NCBI RefSeq assembly: GCF_007829835.1
Contig: NZ_VIWP01000004.1
Coordinates: 1 to 64,000, forward strand
Length of the DNA stretch: 64,000 nt
Direction of reading: 5' to 3'
DNA from: Neorhizobium alkalisoli
Lineage (GTDB): Bacteria > Pseudomonadota > Alphaproteobacteria > Rhizobiales > Rhizobiaceae
Below the pieces are notes generated by a model that was not told the DNA's origin, made no database searches, and was given only the letters and a program-made list of their open reading frames with translations. Made by a program: the position numbers and the translations under genes. Below, piece by piece: positions 1-7,524 of this stretch; positions within the stretch are counted from its first letter, which is position 1, and every line of letters begins with the position of its first letter.

Positions 1-72
1 TAGGAGGCGTGTGGACGCGCAGCAATGTGTGAAGCTTAGCCTTACTAATAGCCCGATTGGCTTGATCGTTCT
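1..72 (+). rRNA. 23S ribosomal RNA, 3' end only (partial)
   Basis: The first ~70 bases match the conserved last helix region of bacterial 23S rRNA: a GAAGCTTAGCCTTACTAATAG-like stretch followed by CCGATTGGCTTGATC. The 5S rRNA and initiator tRNA that follow are the normal alphaproteobacterial order after 23S. The body of the gene lies left of the window. The exact mature 3' end cannot be fixed by eye; about position 70-75 is likely. Confidence 0.85.
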
Positions 73-85
73 CATTGACCATGCT

Positions 86-116
86 CATCACGACTGCTCT
101 TCGAGCAGTCATGATG
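86..116 (+). other. Hairpin in the 23S-5S spacer (processing stem candidate)
   Basis: GACTGCTC at 92-99 and GAGCAGTC at 103-110 form a perfect 8-bp stem with a TTC loop. The stem extends outward through CATCA (86-90) and TGATG (112-116) across one mismatch. It lies just after the 23S 3' end, so it may be an RNase processing stem. The rest of the 73-298 spacer shows no gene. Confidence 0.5.
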
Positions 117-298
117 GCCATAACTTTTGTCCTCACGGGCTGTAGCCCTGCGGACGGCGCGCCAAACGATTGGCGACGGCCTCTGGCCTGTACGGGTGCC
201 AAAAGCATTCGTCGGATTGGAAAAGTTCAAGACGTGTTCTAAACAGACAAACGAGAGGGTTACCTCTCACCAGCTTCTCGAAAAAATTGCCTTTAAAT

Positions 299-417
299 GA
301 CCTGGTGGTTATTGCGGGGTGGCTGCACCCGTTCCCTTTCCGAACACGGCCGTGAAACACCCCTGCGCCAATGGTACTTCGTCTCAAGACGCGGGAGAGT
401 AGGTCGCTGCCAGGTCT
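299..417 (+). rRNA. rrf: 5S ribosomal RNA
   Basis: About 119 bases starting GACCTGGTGG and ending GCTGCCAGGTCT, so the terminal stem CCTGG/CCAGG closes the molecule. The interior holds the conserved CCGAACACGGCCGTGAAAC and GGGAGAGTAGGTCGCTGCC blocks of 5S rRNA. It sits about 230 bases after the 23S end and is followed by tRNA-fMet, as in other rhizobial rRNA operons. The ends may be off by one to three bases. Confidence 0.95.
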
Positions 418-471
418 TTTAAATGCAATCAAATCTTCTCATCACGAAAACTGACGGCCCATGCCGATCCA

Positions 472-495
472 AAGGGCCGCCCATAAGCGGCCTTT
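472..495 (+). terminator. Terminator-like hairpin after 5S rRNA
   Basis: GGCCGC at 475-480 pairs with GCGGCC at 487-492 around a CCATAA loop; flanking A and T residues lengthen the stem. Only a short T run follows, and a tRNA of the same operon lies downstream, so this could be a processing site rather than a terminator. Confidence 0.4.
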
Positions 496-570
496 CGTCG
501 TTAAGGGTCACAGCAGAACAAAAAGAATGCAAGGATCGCTATCAGGTCTTGATCTGGTGCCATCCTTACA

Positions 571-598
571 GGAGACAAAACCCATAGGGTTTTGCTCC
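571..598 (+). other. Inverted repeat between 5S rRNA and tRNA-fMet
   Basis: GGAG-A-CAAAACCC (571-583), loop ATA, GGGTTTTG-CTCC (587-598). The 12 paired bases are interrupted only by a one-base bulge. It lies about 60 bases upstream of the tRNA and is not part of either RNA gene. Confidence 0.5.
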
Positions 599-633
599 GG
601 CACAGTCCGTCACAGCTTCGCTGGGACGTAGCC

Positions 634-654
634 GCGCAAACCAAAGGTTTGCGC
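634..654 (+). other. Perfect hairpin just upstream of tRNA-fMet
   Basis: GCGCAAACC (634-642), loop AAA, GGTTTGCGC (646-654): a perfect 9-bp stem ending four bases before the mature tRNA 5' end at 659. A tRNA leader processing stem is the simplest reading. It has no T run, so it is not a typical terminator. Confidence 0.55.
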
Positions 655-658
655 TCAA

Positions 659-735
<77 letters not shown>

Positions 736-929
736 AATCTTTCCTCAAAGAATACCGGAATAAACGAAGGCAAACGCAGCGCGACGCGGCGCCAGCCTCA
801 AGGCTCAACCGCGCGGGTCGCTGACAAGTCATAAAAATGACGCGGAGAGTGCCAACTCGCCGCGCCGGTAAAGCATTTATAGTCCTTCGGATATTCAAAA
901 CGGCGACGAAAGAATCGCCGCTTCGGCCA

Positions 930-1730
930 TCACGGCCCTTCGCAGATCGGTGCGCGTCCCGTTACAACTTCACCAACCTGCGCATCGTAAGCCCGAAAAC
1001 CATAAGTCCCGATCTCGATGATCCGGTAGCAGGGATTGCCGCCTGTCCAATATGGCATCGGATCCGTCAGATCCGTGATGAACCGATGCGAACATGCCTG
1101 CCCTGAACTATAGGCGATACCGCTTGAACTGGTGCCCGCCATCGGCACATGGATGTGGCCGAATACGATATGCCTGACGCCGCCTTTATGGGCCGAAAGC
1201 ACGTCCATCACAGCACCGTCATCGTGCATGCCGATATGGTCGAAATGCGCAATGCCGCAGTCCATCGGCGGATGGTGGATGAATACGGTGGCCGGAAGCT
1301 CGCCGGCGCCAGCGAGGGCAGCTTCGAGAAACGCTAGGCGATCGGCGCCGAAAATCCCGCCGATGACGTTTGGCTCATGGCTGTCGAGGAAGATCAGTCG
1401 ACCGAATTCCGTATCCTGAAAGGACTGGATGAAACCGTTCTCATCGCGCGGATGTTCGGCAAAAGCCGTTACAAAATTGGCGCGGTCGTCATGATTGCCG
1501 AGCATGAGGCGTACGGGAAACGGCACAGAGGAAAGAATATCCTTGAGGATCGCATAGGCCTCCGGATCCCCGTGATTGCACAGGTCGCCGGTCATGACGA
1601 GCAGGTCTGCATCGGCATGTTTTTCGACGATATCCGCAACGGCAGCGCGCAACTGCTTCTCCGGATCGATCCCGTTGACCGAATGGCCGGACGGCATCAG
1701 ATGCGTGTCTGTGAGCTGGATGATTTTCAC
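930..1730 (-). CDS. GpdQ-like metallophosphodiesterase
   Basis: A 266-residue calcineurin-fold phosphoesterase of the GpdQ/CpdA type (class III cyclic nucleotide or glycerophosphodiester phosphodiesterases). Visible two-metal ligands: D8 and H10 (DTH), D49 (GDL), N79-H80 (GNHD), H152-H153 (HHPP), and H192 and H194 (GHIH). It has no signal peptide and so should be cytoplasmic. It lies 75 bases after the binding-protein gene of a Ugp-like importer, with a terminator-like hairpin between. Hydrolysis of an imported glycerophosphodiester fits this context, but cyclic nucleotides or another diester are possible. The family assignment is firm; the substrate is inferred. Confidence 0.85.
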   Translation of the reverse strand: MKIIQLTDTHLMPSGHSVNGIDPEKQLRAAVADIVEKHADADLLVMTGDLCNHGDPEAYAILKDILSSVPFPVRLMLGNHDDRANFVTAFAEHPRDENGFIQSFQDTEFGRLIFLDSHEPNVIGGIFGADRLAFLEAALAGAGELPATVFIHHPPMDCGIAHFDHIGMHDDGAVMDVLSAHKGGVRHIVFGHIHVPMAGTSSSGIAYSSGQACSHRFITDLTDPMPYWTGGNPCYRIIEIGTYGFRAYDAQVGEVVTGRAPICEGP

Positions 1731-1745
1731 TGGCTGAACTTCCTG

Positions 1746-1781
1746 AAAAAACAGATCGGCCGCGGGAGTTTTTCCGCGGCC
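1746..1781 (-). terminator. Intercistronic hairpin with T run (minus strand)
   Basis: GGCCGCGG (1758-1765) and CCGCGGCC (1774-1781) form an 8-bp all-GC stem. Read on the minus strand it is followed, after a few bases, by six T residues (A run at 1746-1751). It lies between the binding-protein gene and the phosphodiesterase gene, so it may end most transcripts after the binding-protein gene and lower phosphodiesterase expression. Confidence 0.65.
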
Positions 1782-1805
1782 TTTGAGGTGTGGCGATAAG
1801 TCCGA

Positions 1806-3098
1806 TTACTTCATCAGGGCGTTGGTCTGTTCAACCATCTGCTTGAGACCAACTTCCGGGGTGATTTCTCCGCGCATGACCGTGCCGATGATGTCGCGCT
1901 GGGTGCGCCAGATGCGAACCGAATCGCCACCCGGATAACCGGCCCAAGGGAGCGAACGGTCAGCCTGCAGCGAGGCAGTCTTGACGTTCGGATGTTCGGC
2001 ATAATAGGGCGCTAGGAAGTCCGGGCCGGTCGCAAGCTTGTTGGTCGGCAGGTAGCCGGTGATGCGAACGATCGTGTTCTGGGCTTCCGGGCCGGTCACC
2101 CACTTCAGATATTTCCAGGCAGCTTCCTGCTTGGTCTTGTCCTGCGTCAGGATCACGGCCGAATTACCACCGGTCGGAACGCCGCCATCCTTGGCGTTGT
2201 CGAGCGGGAAAGTGGTGGTGGCCAGCTGGAAGCGGTTGCCGACCAGCGCTTCGATGGTCTGAACGTGTGCCGGCGTGGAGAAGATGAAGCCCGTGAGGCC
2301 TGCACCGAACTGCTGGCGCGACTGGTCCCAGTCGAGCAGGTTCTGGCCACCTTCGGTGACGAACTGGCGGGTGAGCTTCAGCGCATTGAGGCCGATTTCG
2401 TTGTCGAAGGAAACCTTCTTGGTGGATTCGTCGACCAGCTTGCCGCCCTGTTCGAAGACCAGCGACTGCCAGAGCCAGTCATCCGGCCAGCCGTTGATGT
2501 CGTAGCCCATGCCGGCGACCTTCGGGTCGAGCGCGTGGATTTTCTTTGCAAGCTCGATCAGGCCCGGAAAGGTCTTCGGCATGTTGGCAGGATCGCCGCC
2601 AGCCTTCTTCACCAGATCGGCATTGACATACATGATCGGCGAAGAAGCATTGACCGGCAGGCCATACTGCTTGCCGTCGACCTGGCCGAGAGCCGCCATT
2701 TTCGGGCTGTAGTTCTTGTCGAGGAAGGCCTGGCCGCCGTCAGCTTCGATGAAGGGCGTCAGCTCGGTAATCTGCTTGCGCGGCAGAAGCGTGTGAACCA
2801 GTTCGCCGGTCAGATTGTAGCCGGAGAAATAGACGTCCGGAAGATTGTTGGTCACGGCGGCGCGCAGAACCTGCTGCTGGCCTTCGTTGTAACCTGCTGC
2901 CGGAGCAAGGAAGTTGATCTTGATGTCTGGATTGCGCTTCATGAATTCGTCAGCCAGCGGCTGATGGAATTTCGTGAAGCCCGGCAGGTTGTAGAGCACG
3001 TTGAGCGTGACATCTTCCGCATGGGCAGATGCGGTGAAGCCGGTCAGGGTGAGGCCAAGGGCGAGGCCGCCGAGAATGGTCCGTCGGTTGATGGTCAT
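1806..3098 (-). CDS. ABC transporter substrate-binding protein, UgpB-like (family 1)
   Basis: A 430-residue periplasmic binding protein of the carbohydrate/glycerol-3-phosphate family. The N terminus has NRR followed by a hydrophobic stretch and an AHA-E cleavage site near residue 27; the twin arginine suggests Tat export is possible. The body is typical of the UgpB/MalE fold, with a PVNASSPIMYVNADL segment like the UgpB sugar-phosphate site. The gene is the fourth in a minus-strand operon: ATPase, permease, permease, this gene, then a GpdQ-like phosphodiesterase. Glycerol-3-phosphate or glycerophosphodiesters are plausible ligands, but a sugar cannot be excluded. Confidence 0.88.
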   Translation of the reverse strand: MTINRRTILGGLALGLTLTGFTASAHAEDVTLNVLYNLPGFTKFHQPLADEFMKRNPDIKINFLAPAAGYNEGQQQVLRAAVTNNLPDVYFSGYNLTGELVHTLLPRKQITELTPFIEADGGQAFLDKNYSPKMAALGQVDGKQYGLPVNASSPIMYVNADLVKKAGGDPANMPKTFPGLIELAKKIHALDPKVAGMGYDINGWPDDWLWQSLVFEQGGKLVDESTKKVSFDNEIGLNALKLTRQFVTEGGQNLLDWDQSRQQFGAGLTGFIFSTPAHVQTIEALVGNRFQLATTTFPLDNAKDGGVPTGGNSAVILTQDKTKQEAAWKYLKWVTGPEAQNTIVRITGYLPTNKLATGPDFLAPYYAEHPNVKTASLQADRSLPWAGYPGGDSVRIWRTQRDIIGTVMRGEITPEVGLKQMVEQTNALMK

Positions 3099-3126
3099 GG
3101 AAATCTCCGGGGAGTTGGGGAGGGGC

Positions 3127-3948
3127 TTATTTCACACCGGTCATGGTGATGCCGGCGATGAAGTGTTTTCTGGCGATGAGAAAGCAGACCACCATGGGTG
3201 CGGTGATGATGGCTGCACCCGCCATGATCGCGCCGTAGTTCGCGCCGGATTCGACGTCTGCGAAGAGCAGCATGCCGAGCGGCGGCGGTGCGAGATTGGT
3301 GTCCGTGACGACGATCATCGGCCAGTAGAGGTCGTTCCAATGGGCGACGAGCGAGAATACCGAGAAGGCTGCGAGAGACGGCAGGGAGCCGCGCAGCACC
3401 AGCCGCCAGCAGATTTCCAGCTCGGAAAACCCGTCCATGCGGGCCGCCTCGATGATCTCGCTCGGATAGCTGCGGAAAGACTGGTTGAAGAGGAAGATCG
3501 CGAAGACCGACAGGAAGAAGGGCATCATCATCGCGAAATAGGTGTTCAGCAGCTGCGCCTGTGCCAGCCCGACGAAGAGCGGCAAGGCGAGCGCCTGGAT
3601 CGGCACGCAAAGCGCCGCGATGACAAGCACCAGAAACAGCCGGCGTCCGGGGAAACGCAGCTTGGCGAGAGCGTAGGCCGCAGGCACCGCGGTGACGACC
3701 TGGACGAATAGAATGCCGAAACAGACGATCACGCCGTTCAGCATGAAGCGTGCCATGGGCACCTGACCCGCGGCGCGGGAATAGTTCTCCGCCGCCGAAA
3801 ATTCCTGCGGGATAGGCCACAGCGACACATCGAAGATCTCGGCAGCCGAGCGGATCGATGTCAGGAACATCCAGTAGAACGGGAGGAGCATGATGAATGC
3901 TCCGACCGCCAGCACGGCATGGGGAATGTATTTCTTGAGCCCGCTCAT
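3127..3948 (-). CDS. ABC transporter permease, UgpE/MalG-like
   Basis: A 273-residue inner-membrane permease with about six membrane segments, the first near residues 10-30. The EAA loop that contacts the ATPase is visible near residues 175-190 (EIIEAARMDGFSE). Its start overlaps the stop of the upstream permease in a TGATG junction at 3946-3950, so the two are translationally coupled. The length is typical of the family. It pairs with the UgpA-like permease to form the channel. Confidence 0.9.
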   Translation of the reverse strand: MSGLKKYIPHAVLAVGAFIMLLPFYWMFLTSIRSAAEIFDVSLWPIPQEFSAAENYSRAAGQVPMARFMLNGVIVCFGILFVQVVTAVPAAYALAKLRFPGRRLFLVLVIAALCVPIQALALPLFVGLAQAQLLNTYFAMMMPFFLSVFAIFLFNQSFRSYPSEIIEAARMDGFSELEICWRLVLRGSLPSLAAFSVFSLVAHWNDLYWPMIVVTDTNLAPPPLGMLLFADVESGANYGAIMAGAAIITAPMVVCFLIARKHFIAGITMTGVK

Positions 3949-4874
3949 CAGTAATGCACCTTCCGGTCCATATGCAGCGTCTGGCCGATCGACAGTATCA
4001 GGACGATGGCCAGGAAAATCAGAGTCAGGGCGGCGGCGTAGCCGGTATTCGAATATTCGAAGCCCTCGAGATAGATCGCATAGAGCAGGACTTCCGAGCC
4101 CGAGCGCCCTTTGGTCAGCACTGCAACGGTCTCAAAAACCTTGAAGGCGGAGATCGAGGTCGTGACGACAACGAACATTGTCGTCGGGCCGAGCATCGGC
4201 CAGGTCACCGTCAGAAAACGGTCGATCGGGTTCTTGGCGCCGTCGAGGCGTGCTGCCTCATGCAGGTCCTTGGGGATCGCCGTCAGGCCGGACAGGAAGA
4301 GCACCATGTTGAAGCCTAGCACCTGCCAGATGCCGATGATGGCCATCGTCGGAATGAGCAGCACGGGATTCGAGAGGAAGCTGACCGGCTCGAAGCCGAG
4401 CCACTTGATGGCGGCATTCACAGGTCCGAGTGACGGATGCAGCAGGAACTGGAAGACGGTTGCCATGGCGACCAGCGTCGCCGTGACCGGCAGGAAGTAG
4501 GCAACTTCCCAGAAGGCACGGCTGCGTTTGCGGTTATAGACCAGCAAGGCAATTCCGAGCGCGAGGAAGACACCGGCCGGAATGACGATCACTGCATAGA
4601 GGACAGTGTTGAAGAGCGCCCGCATGAAGACGGGATCGGCGAATGCCTTGCGGAAATTCTCAAGCCCGACAAAACTGGTTGAAAGCGCGCCCAGCTGGTA
4701 ATCGGTGACCGAGAATACGGCCAGCACGATCATCGGTATGATGTAGGTCAGCACTAGCAGCAGTGCTGCAGGCAAGGCGAAAAGGATACCGCGGCGCGCC
4801 ATCCGGCGGGCAGTCGACGACCGTCGCGGCTTTGCAGCGATATCCACCTCGGCTATGGGGGCCGCGATGCTCAT
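3948..4874 (-). CDS. ABC transporter permease, UgpA/MalF-like
   Basis: A 308-residue permease. A basic N-terminal tail (residues 15-28) precedes the first membrane helix near 30-50, and the EAA loop is seen as HEAARLDGAKN around residues 218-230. It overlaps the ATPase stop by four bases (ATGA, 4871-4874) and the next permease by one base in a TGATG junction. The gene order ATPase-UgpA-UgpE-binding protein differs from the usual ugpBAEC order of enteric bacteria. Confidence 0.9.
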   Translation of the reverse strand: MSIAAPIAEVDIAAKPRRSSTARRMARRGILFALPAALLLVLTYIIPMIVLAVFSVTDYQLGALSTSFVGLENFRKAFADPVFMRALFNTVLYAVIVIPAGVFLALGIALLVYNRKRSRAFWEVAYFLPVTATLVAMATVFQFLLHPSLGPVNAAIKWLGFEPVSFLSNPVLLIPTMAIIGIWQVLGFNMVLFLSGLTAIPKDLHEAARLDGAKNPIDRFLTVTWPMLGPTTMFVVVTTSISAFKVFETVAVLTKGRSGSEVLLYAIYLEGFEYSNTGYAAALTLIFLAIVLILSIGQTLHMDRKVHY

Positions 4875-6016
4875 GCCGGCACCTGCTCGAGAGAAGTGAG
4901 CTCGCAGCGCTTCTCGTCCGATCCGAAGAGATGCATATGCGCTTTGCTGAAGCCGAGCCGGATTCGACCCTGGTCATTCATGCTGATCTCTTCGCCGGCC
5001 CGCTGGCGCAGCACCACGGTGATCTTCTCATCGTCATAGAGCTGGCAGGTGACGTATCTGTCGGCGCCCTGGGTCTCGCTGCGCAGGATACGCGCGCCGA
5101 TACCGTCTGCCGACGGGAAGATGTCTTCCGAGCGAATACCGAGTGTAGCCTGGCCGCGCGCGGCATTGCTGGATCGAAGGCCCAGCCTGCGCCCGAAAAG
5201 AAGGACATCACCAGCATTGTCGATTTCGGCCGGCAGCAGATTGATGGACGGCGTGCCGATAAAGCGGGCGACCGTCAGGGTCGCAGGCGCTCCATAGAGC
5301 TCATCAGGTGTTCCGAGCTGCTCGATACGTCCTTCCGACATCAACGCGATGCGGTCGGACATCGTCATGGCCTCGATCTGGTCATGCGTGACATAGACAA
5401 AGGTTGCCCCGAGGCGATCGTGAAGATTGATGAGCTCGCTGCGCATATGGGCGCGCAGTTTTGCATCGAGGTTCGAAAGCGGCTCATCCATCAGAAAGGC
5501 GGAAGGCGAGCGGACAAGAGCGCGCGCCAACGCCACGCGCTGGCGCTGGCCGCCGGAAAGCTGTGCCGGCTTCCGATCGAAGAGATGGCTGATCTGCAGA
5601 ACGTCGGCAGCTTCCTTTACGGCGCTATCGATCTCGCGCAGCGTTTCGGCCTTGACCAGCAGGCGTCCGATGAGCGGCAGCCGCTCCCAGATGGACAGGC
5701 GGCGCATGCGCAGCGGCGTCGCGATATTGTCGCGGACGCTCATATGCGGATAGAGCGCATAGGACTGAAAAACCATGGCCAGGTTACGGTCTGCCGGATC
5801 GACGTCGGTCAGGTCACGCGCGCCGATCGAGACGGTACCGCGATCGGCAGTCTCGAGCCCGGCAATGATCCTGAGCAGTGTGGACTTGCCGCAGCCCGAC
5901 ATGCCGACAAGCGACAGAAACTCGCCGGGAACGATGGAAAGATCGATGCCCTTGAGCACGTCGTCCGCGCCGAAGCCCTTGCCGATTCCAGAGATGGTGA
6001 TTGATTGAGGCTGCAT
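4871..6016 (-). CDS. ABC transporter ATP-binding protein, UgpC/MalK-like
   Basis: A 381-residue ATPase. Walker A GMSGCGKST is at 38-46, Q-loop Gln at 84, signature LSGGQ at 153-157, Walker B and catalytic Glu in LMDEP at 175-179, and an H-loop in VTHDQ. A C-terminal MalK-type OB domain follows. The frame is open further upstream, but the start at 6016 has a good AAGGAG Shine-Dalgarno sequence 6-7 bases before it, so I chose it. It is the first gene of the operon; a PhoB-box-like repeat lies 38 bases upstream. Confidence 0.9.
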   Translation of the reverse strand: MQPQSITISGIGKGFGADDVLKGIDLSIVPGEFLSLVGMSGCGKSTLLRIIAGLETADRGTVSIGARDLTDVDPADRNLAMVFQSYALYPHMSVRDNIATPLRMRRLSIWERLPLIGRLLVKAETLREIDSAVKEAADVLQISHLFDRKPAQLSGGQRQRVALARALVRSPSAFLMDEPLSNLDAKLRAHMRSELINLHDRLGATFVYVTHDQIEAMTMSDRIALMSEGRIEQLGTPDELYGAPATLTVARFIGTPSINLLPAEIDNAGDVLLFGRRLGLRSSNAARGQATLGIRSEDIFPSADGIGARILRSETQGADRYVTCQLYDDEKITVVLRQRAGEEISMNDQGRIRLGFSKAHMHLFGSDEKRCELTSLEQVPA

Positions 6017-6053
6017 TCTGCGCTCCTTTTCGGGGCGCCTATGCGGCGTGCAG

Positions 6054-6071
6054 GTAACAGGACTGCGACAG
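6054..6071 (-). promoter_or_regulatory. PhoB-box-like direct repeat upstream of the Ugp-like operon
   Basis: Read on the minus strand the site is CTGTCGC-AGTC-CTGTTAC: two CTGT half sites exactly 11 bases apart, the spacing of PhoB boxes (consensus CTGTCAT-N4-CTGTCAT). Each half matches 5 of 7 bases. It lies 38 bases before the ATPase start at 6016. The match and spacing are seen; PhoB binding is inferred. Confidence 0.45.
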
Positions 6072-6270
6072 TTTTGAGAAAATTCGGTGACTGGGATGTC
6101 GGCGCGATCTGTTGCAACCTCTTGTGGGCGAAGTTGCCTGCTGCGGATTTTCGTCATTTTCAGATGCGGCCATATCAAGGTCATCGCATGCGTTGCGGCA
6201 CAGCGCGTTTGACGAAATGAAATACCGGGTGAGGCTCAGTTCGGCCTGACGATCACCAATCGCCGACACA

Positions 6271-6288
6271 GTGTCATGCGCCTGTAAA
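6271..6288 (+). promoter_or_regulatory. PhoB-box-like direct repeat upstream of the Pot-like operon
   Basis: GTGTCAT-GCGC-CTGTAAA: half sites matching the PhoB consensus at 6 of 7 and 5 of 7 bases, 11 bases apart. It lies 57 bases before the ATPase start at 6345, a reasonable place for an activator site near -35. The divergent operon has a similar element at 6054-6071, which makes chance less likely. Confidence 0.45.
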
Positions 6289-6316
6289 AATCACGCTCTA
6301 AGAGATCCTCGAAAGA

Positions 6317-6332
6317 TTGCACGGGTGTGCAA
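6317..6332 (+). promoter_or_regulatory. Palindrome, candidate operator for the LacI-family regulator
   Basis: TTGCAC-GGGT-GTGCAA is a perfect 6-bp inverted repeat with a 4-base spacer. It ends where the Shine-Dalgarno sequence of the first transporter gene begins, so a bound protein would block transcription. The operon ends in a LacI-family gene (10387-11400), and that family binds palindromes of this size. Binding is inferred. Confidence 0.45.
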
Positions 6333-6344
6333 AAGAGGTATCGA

Positions 6345-7484
6345 ATGGCGATGGACGAAGGTTTTGTGGAGTTGCGCGGCATCGCCAGCCGGTATGGCTC
6401 CACGCAGGTTCTTAACGATATCAACCTGTCCATCGCCAAGGGCGAATTCGTTGCTCTTCTAGGCTCTTCGGGCTGCGGCAAGACCACGCTTCTGCGCCTG
6501 CTGGCCGGTTTTCAGACAGCTTCGGCAGGCGAGGTCATGGTGCGCCGTCGTAACATGACAGCCGAGCCGCCGCACAAGCGCGGCATGGCGCTTGTTTTCC
6601 AGTCCTATGCCCTCTGGCCGCATATGACCGTCGCGCAGAATATTGGTTATGGCCTGAAGCTTCGCGGCGCTCCCCGCTCGAAGATTGCCGAGCGGGTTTC
6701 AGCCATGCAGGCCCTGCTTGGTCTTCAGGGTCTGGAAGCAAGAAAACCGTCGGCGCTGTCCGGCGGCCAGCGCCAGCGTGTGGCGCTTGGTCGCGCCCTT
6801 GCGATCGATCCGGAAATCCTGCTTCTCGATGAACCGCTCTCCAATTTGGACGCCCGTATCCGCCTGACCGTCCGCCATGAATTGCGGGCGCTGCAGAAGC
6901 GGCTTGGCATTACGGCCGTCCACGTCACCCATGATCGCGAAGAGGCCATGGTCATGGCCGACCGGATCGTCATTCTCGATGCCGGCCGTATTGCCCAGGC
7001 CGGTACGCCGGAAGAAGTCTATAATCGTCCGGCCTCCGCCTTTGTCGCAGCCTTCATGGGCGCCGAAAACGTCGTGCCGCTTTCGGGCACCGTTGATGGC
7101 GAGGCATTTGTCATCGCTGAGGGGCCTGTCAATGCTGCGGGCAGCGTCGCCTTGATGGCGCGGCCGCTTTCCACCGGCTCCGTCGAAGCCCGTTTCCGCC
7201 CCGAAGCTGCTCGTCTCGCCCCCGCTGGCGACGTCATGGCACCGGGTACCGGCATCACGTTCCGCGGCGAAGTCCTTGCCGTCAGCTATCCGGGTGGCCA
7301 TTGGCGCCATGTCGTGCGGTTGGGCGATCGCGAGATCATGGCGGATGCCGATCGCGCCTTTGCACCGGGCGATGCCGTCGCCGTGCATGTGCCGGCCGAA
7401 GCGCTCTTTCTTTTCAGCTCGCCGCATCAGGCGGCCGGCTCCACCAATTCCCGGGCGATGACGTCCGGGAAGGTTTCTGCCTGA
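6345..7484 (+). CDS. ABC transporter ATP-binding protein, PotA/FbpC-like
   Basis: A 379-residue ATPase. Walker A GSSGCGKTT is at 40-48, followed by a Q-loop in VFQSYALWPH, signature LSGGQRQ, Walker B LLLDEPLSNLDAR and an H-loop in VTHDREE. A C-terminal TOBE-like domain begins near residue 285. A longer frame starts at GTG 6327, but ATG 6345 is preceded by AAAAGAGG at the right distance, so I chose it. It is the first gene of a plus-strand operon: ATPase, binding protein, two permeases, LacI regulator. The transported solute is unknown; polyamine, 2-aminoethylphosphonate-like and iron systems all use this architecture. Confidence 0.88.
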   Translation: MAMDEGFVELRGIASRYGSTQVLNDINLSIAKGEFVALLGSSGCGKTTLLRLLAGFQTASAGEVMVRRRNMTAEPPHKRGMALVFQSYALWPHMTVAQNIGYGLKLRGAPRSKIAERVSAMQALLGLQGLEARKPSALSGGQRQRVALGRALAIDPEILLLDEPLSNLDARIRLTVRHELRALQKRLGITAVHVTHDREEAMVMADRIVILDAGRIAQAGTPEEVYNRPASAFVAAFMGAENVVPLSGTVDGEAFVIAEGPVNAAGSVALMARPLSTGSVEARFRPEAARLAPAGDVMAPGTGITFRGEVLAVSYPGGHWRHVVRLGDREIMADADRAFAPGDAVAVHVPAEALFLFSSPHQAAGSTNSRAMTSGKVSA

Positions 7485-7524
7485 CTTTATAATGCCGACC
7501 TCTCACCTCCACGGAGCAAAATCC

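Noticed and set aside
2265..3149. Long open frame (294 codons) on the plus strand antisense to the UgpB-like gene
   Set aside because: It is a shadow of the real gene in high-GC DNA: residues are arbitrary, and the minus-strand frame has clear domain motifs and operon context.
6317..6332. Start of the transporter ATPase at GTG 6327 inside the palindrome
   Set aside because: ATG 6345 has a better Shine-Dalgarno sequence and the family N terminus starts there.
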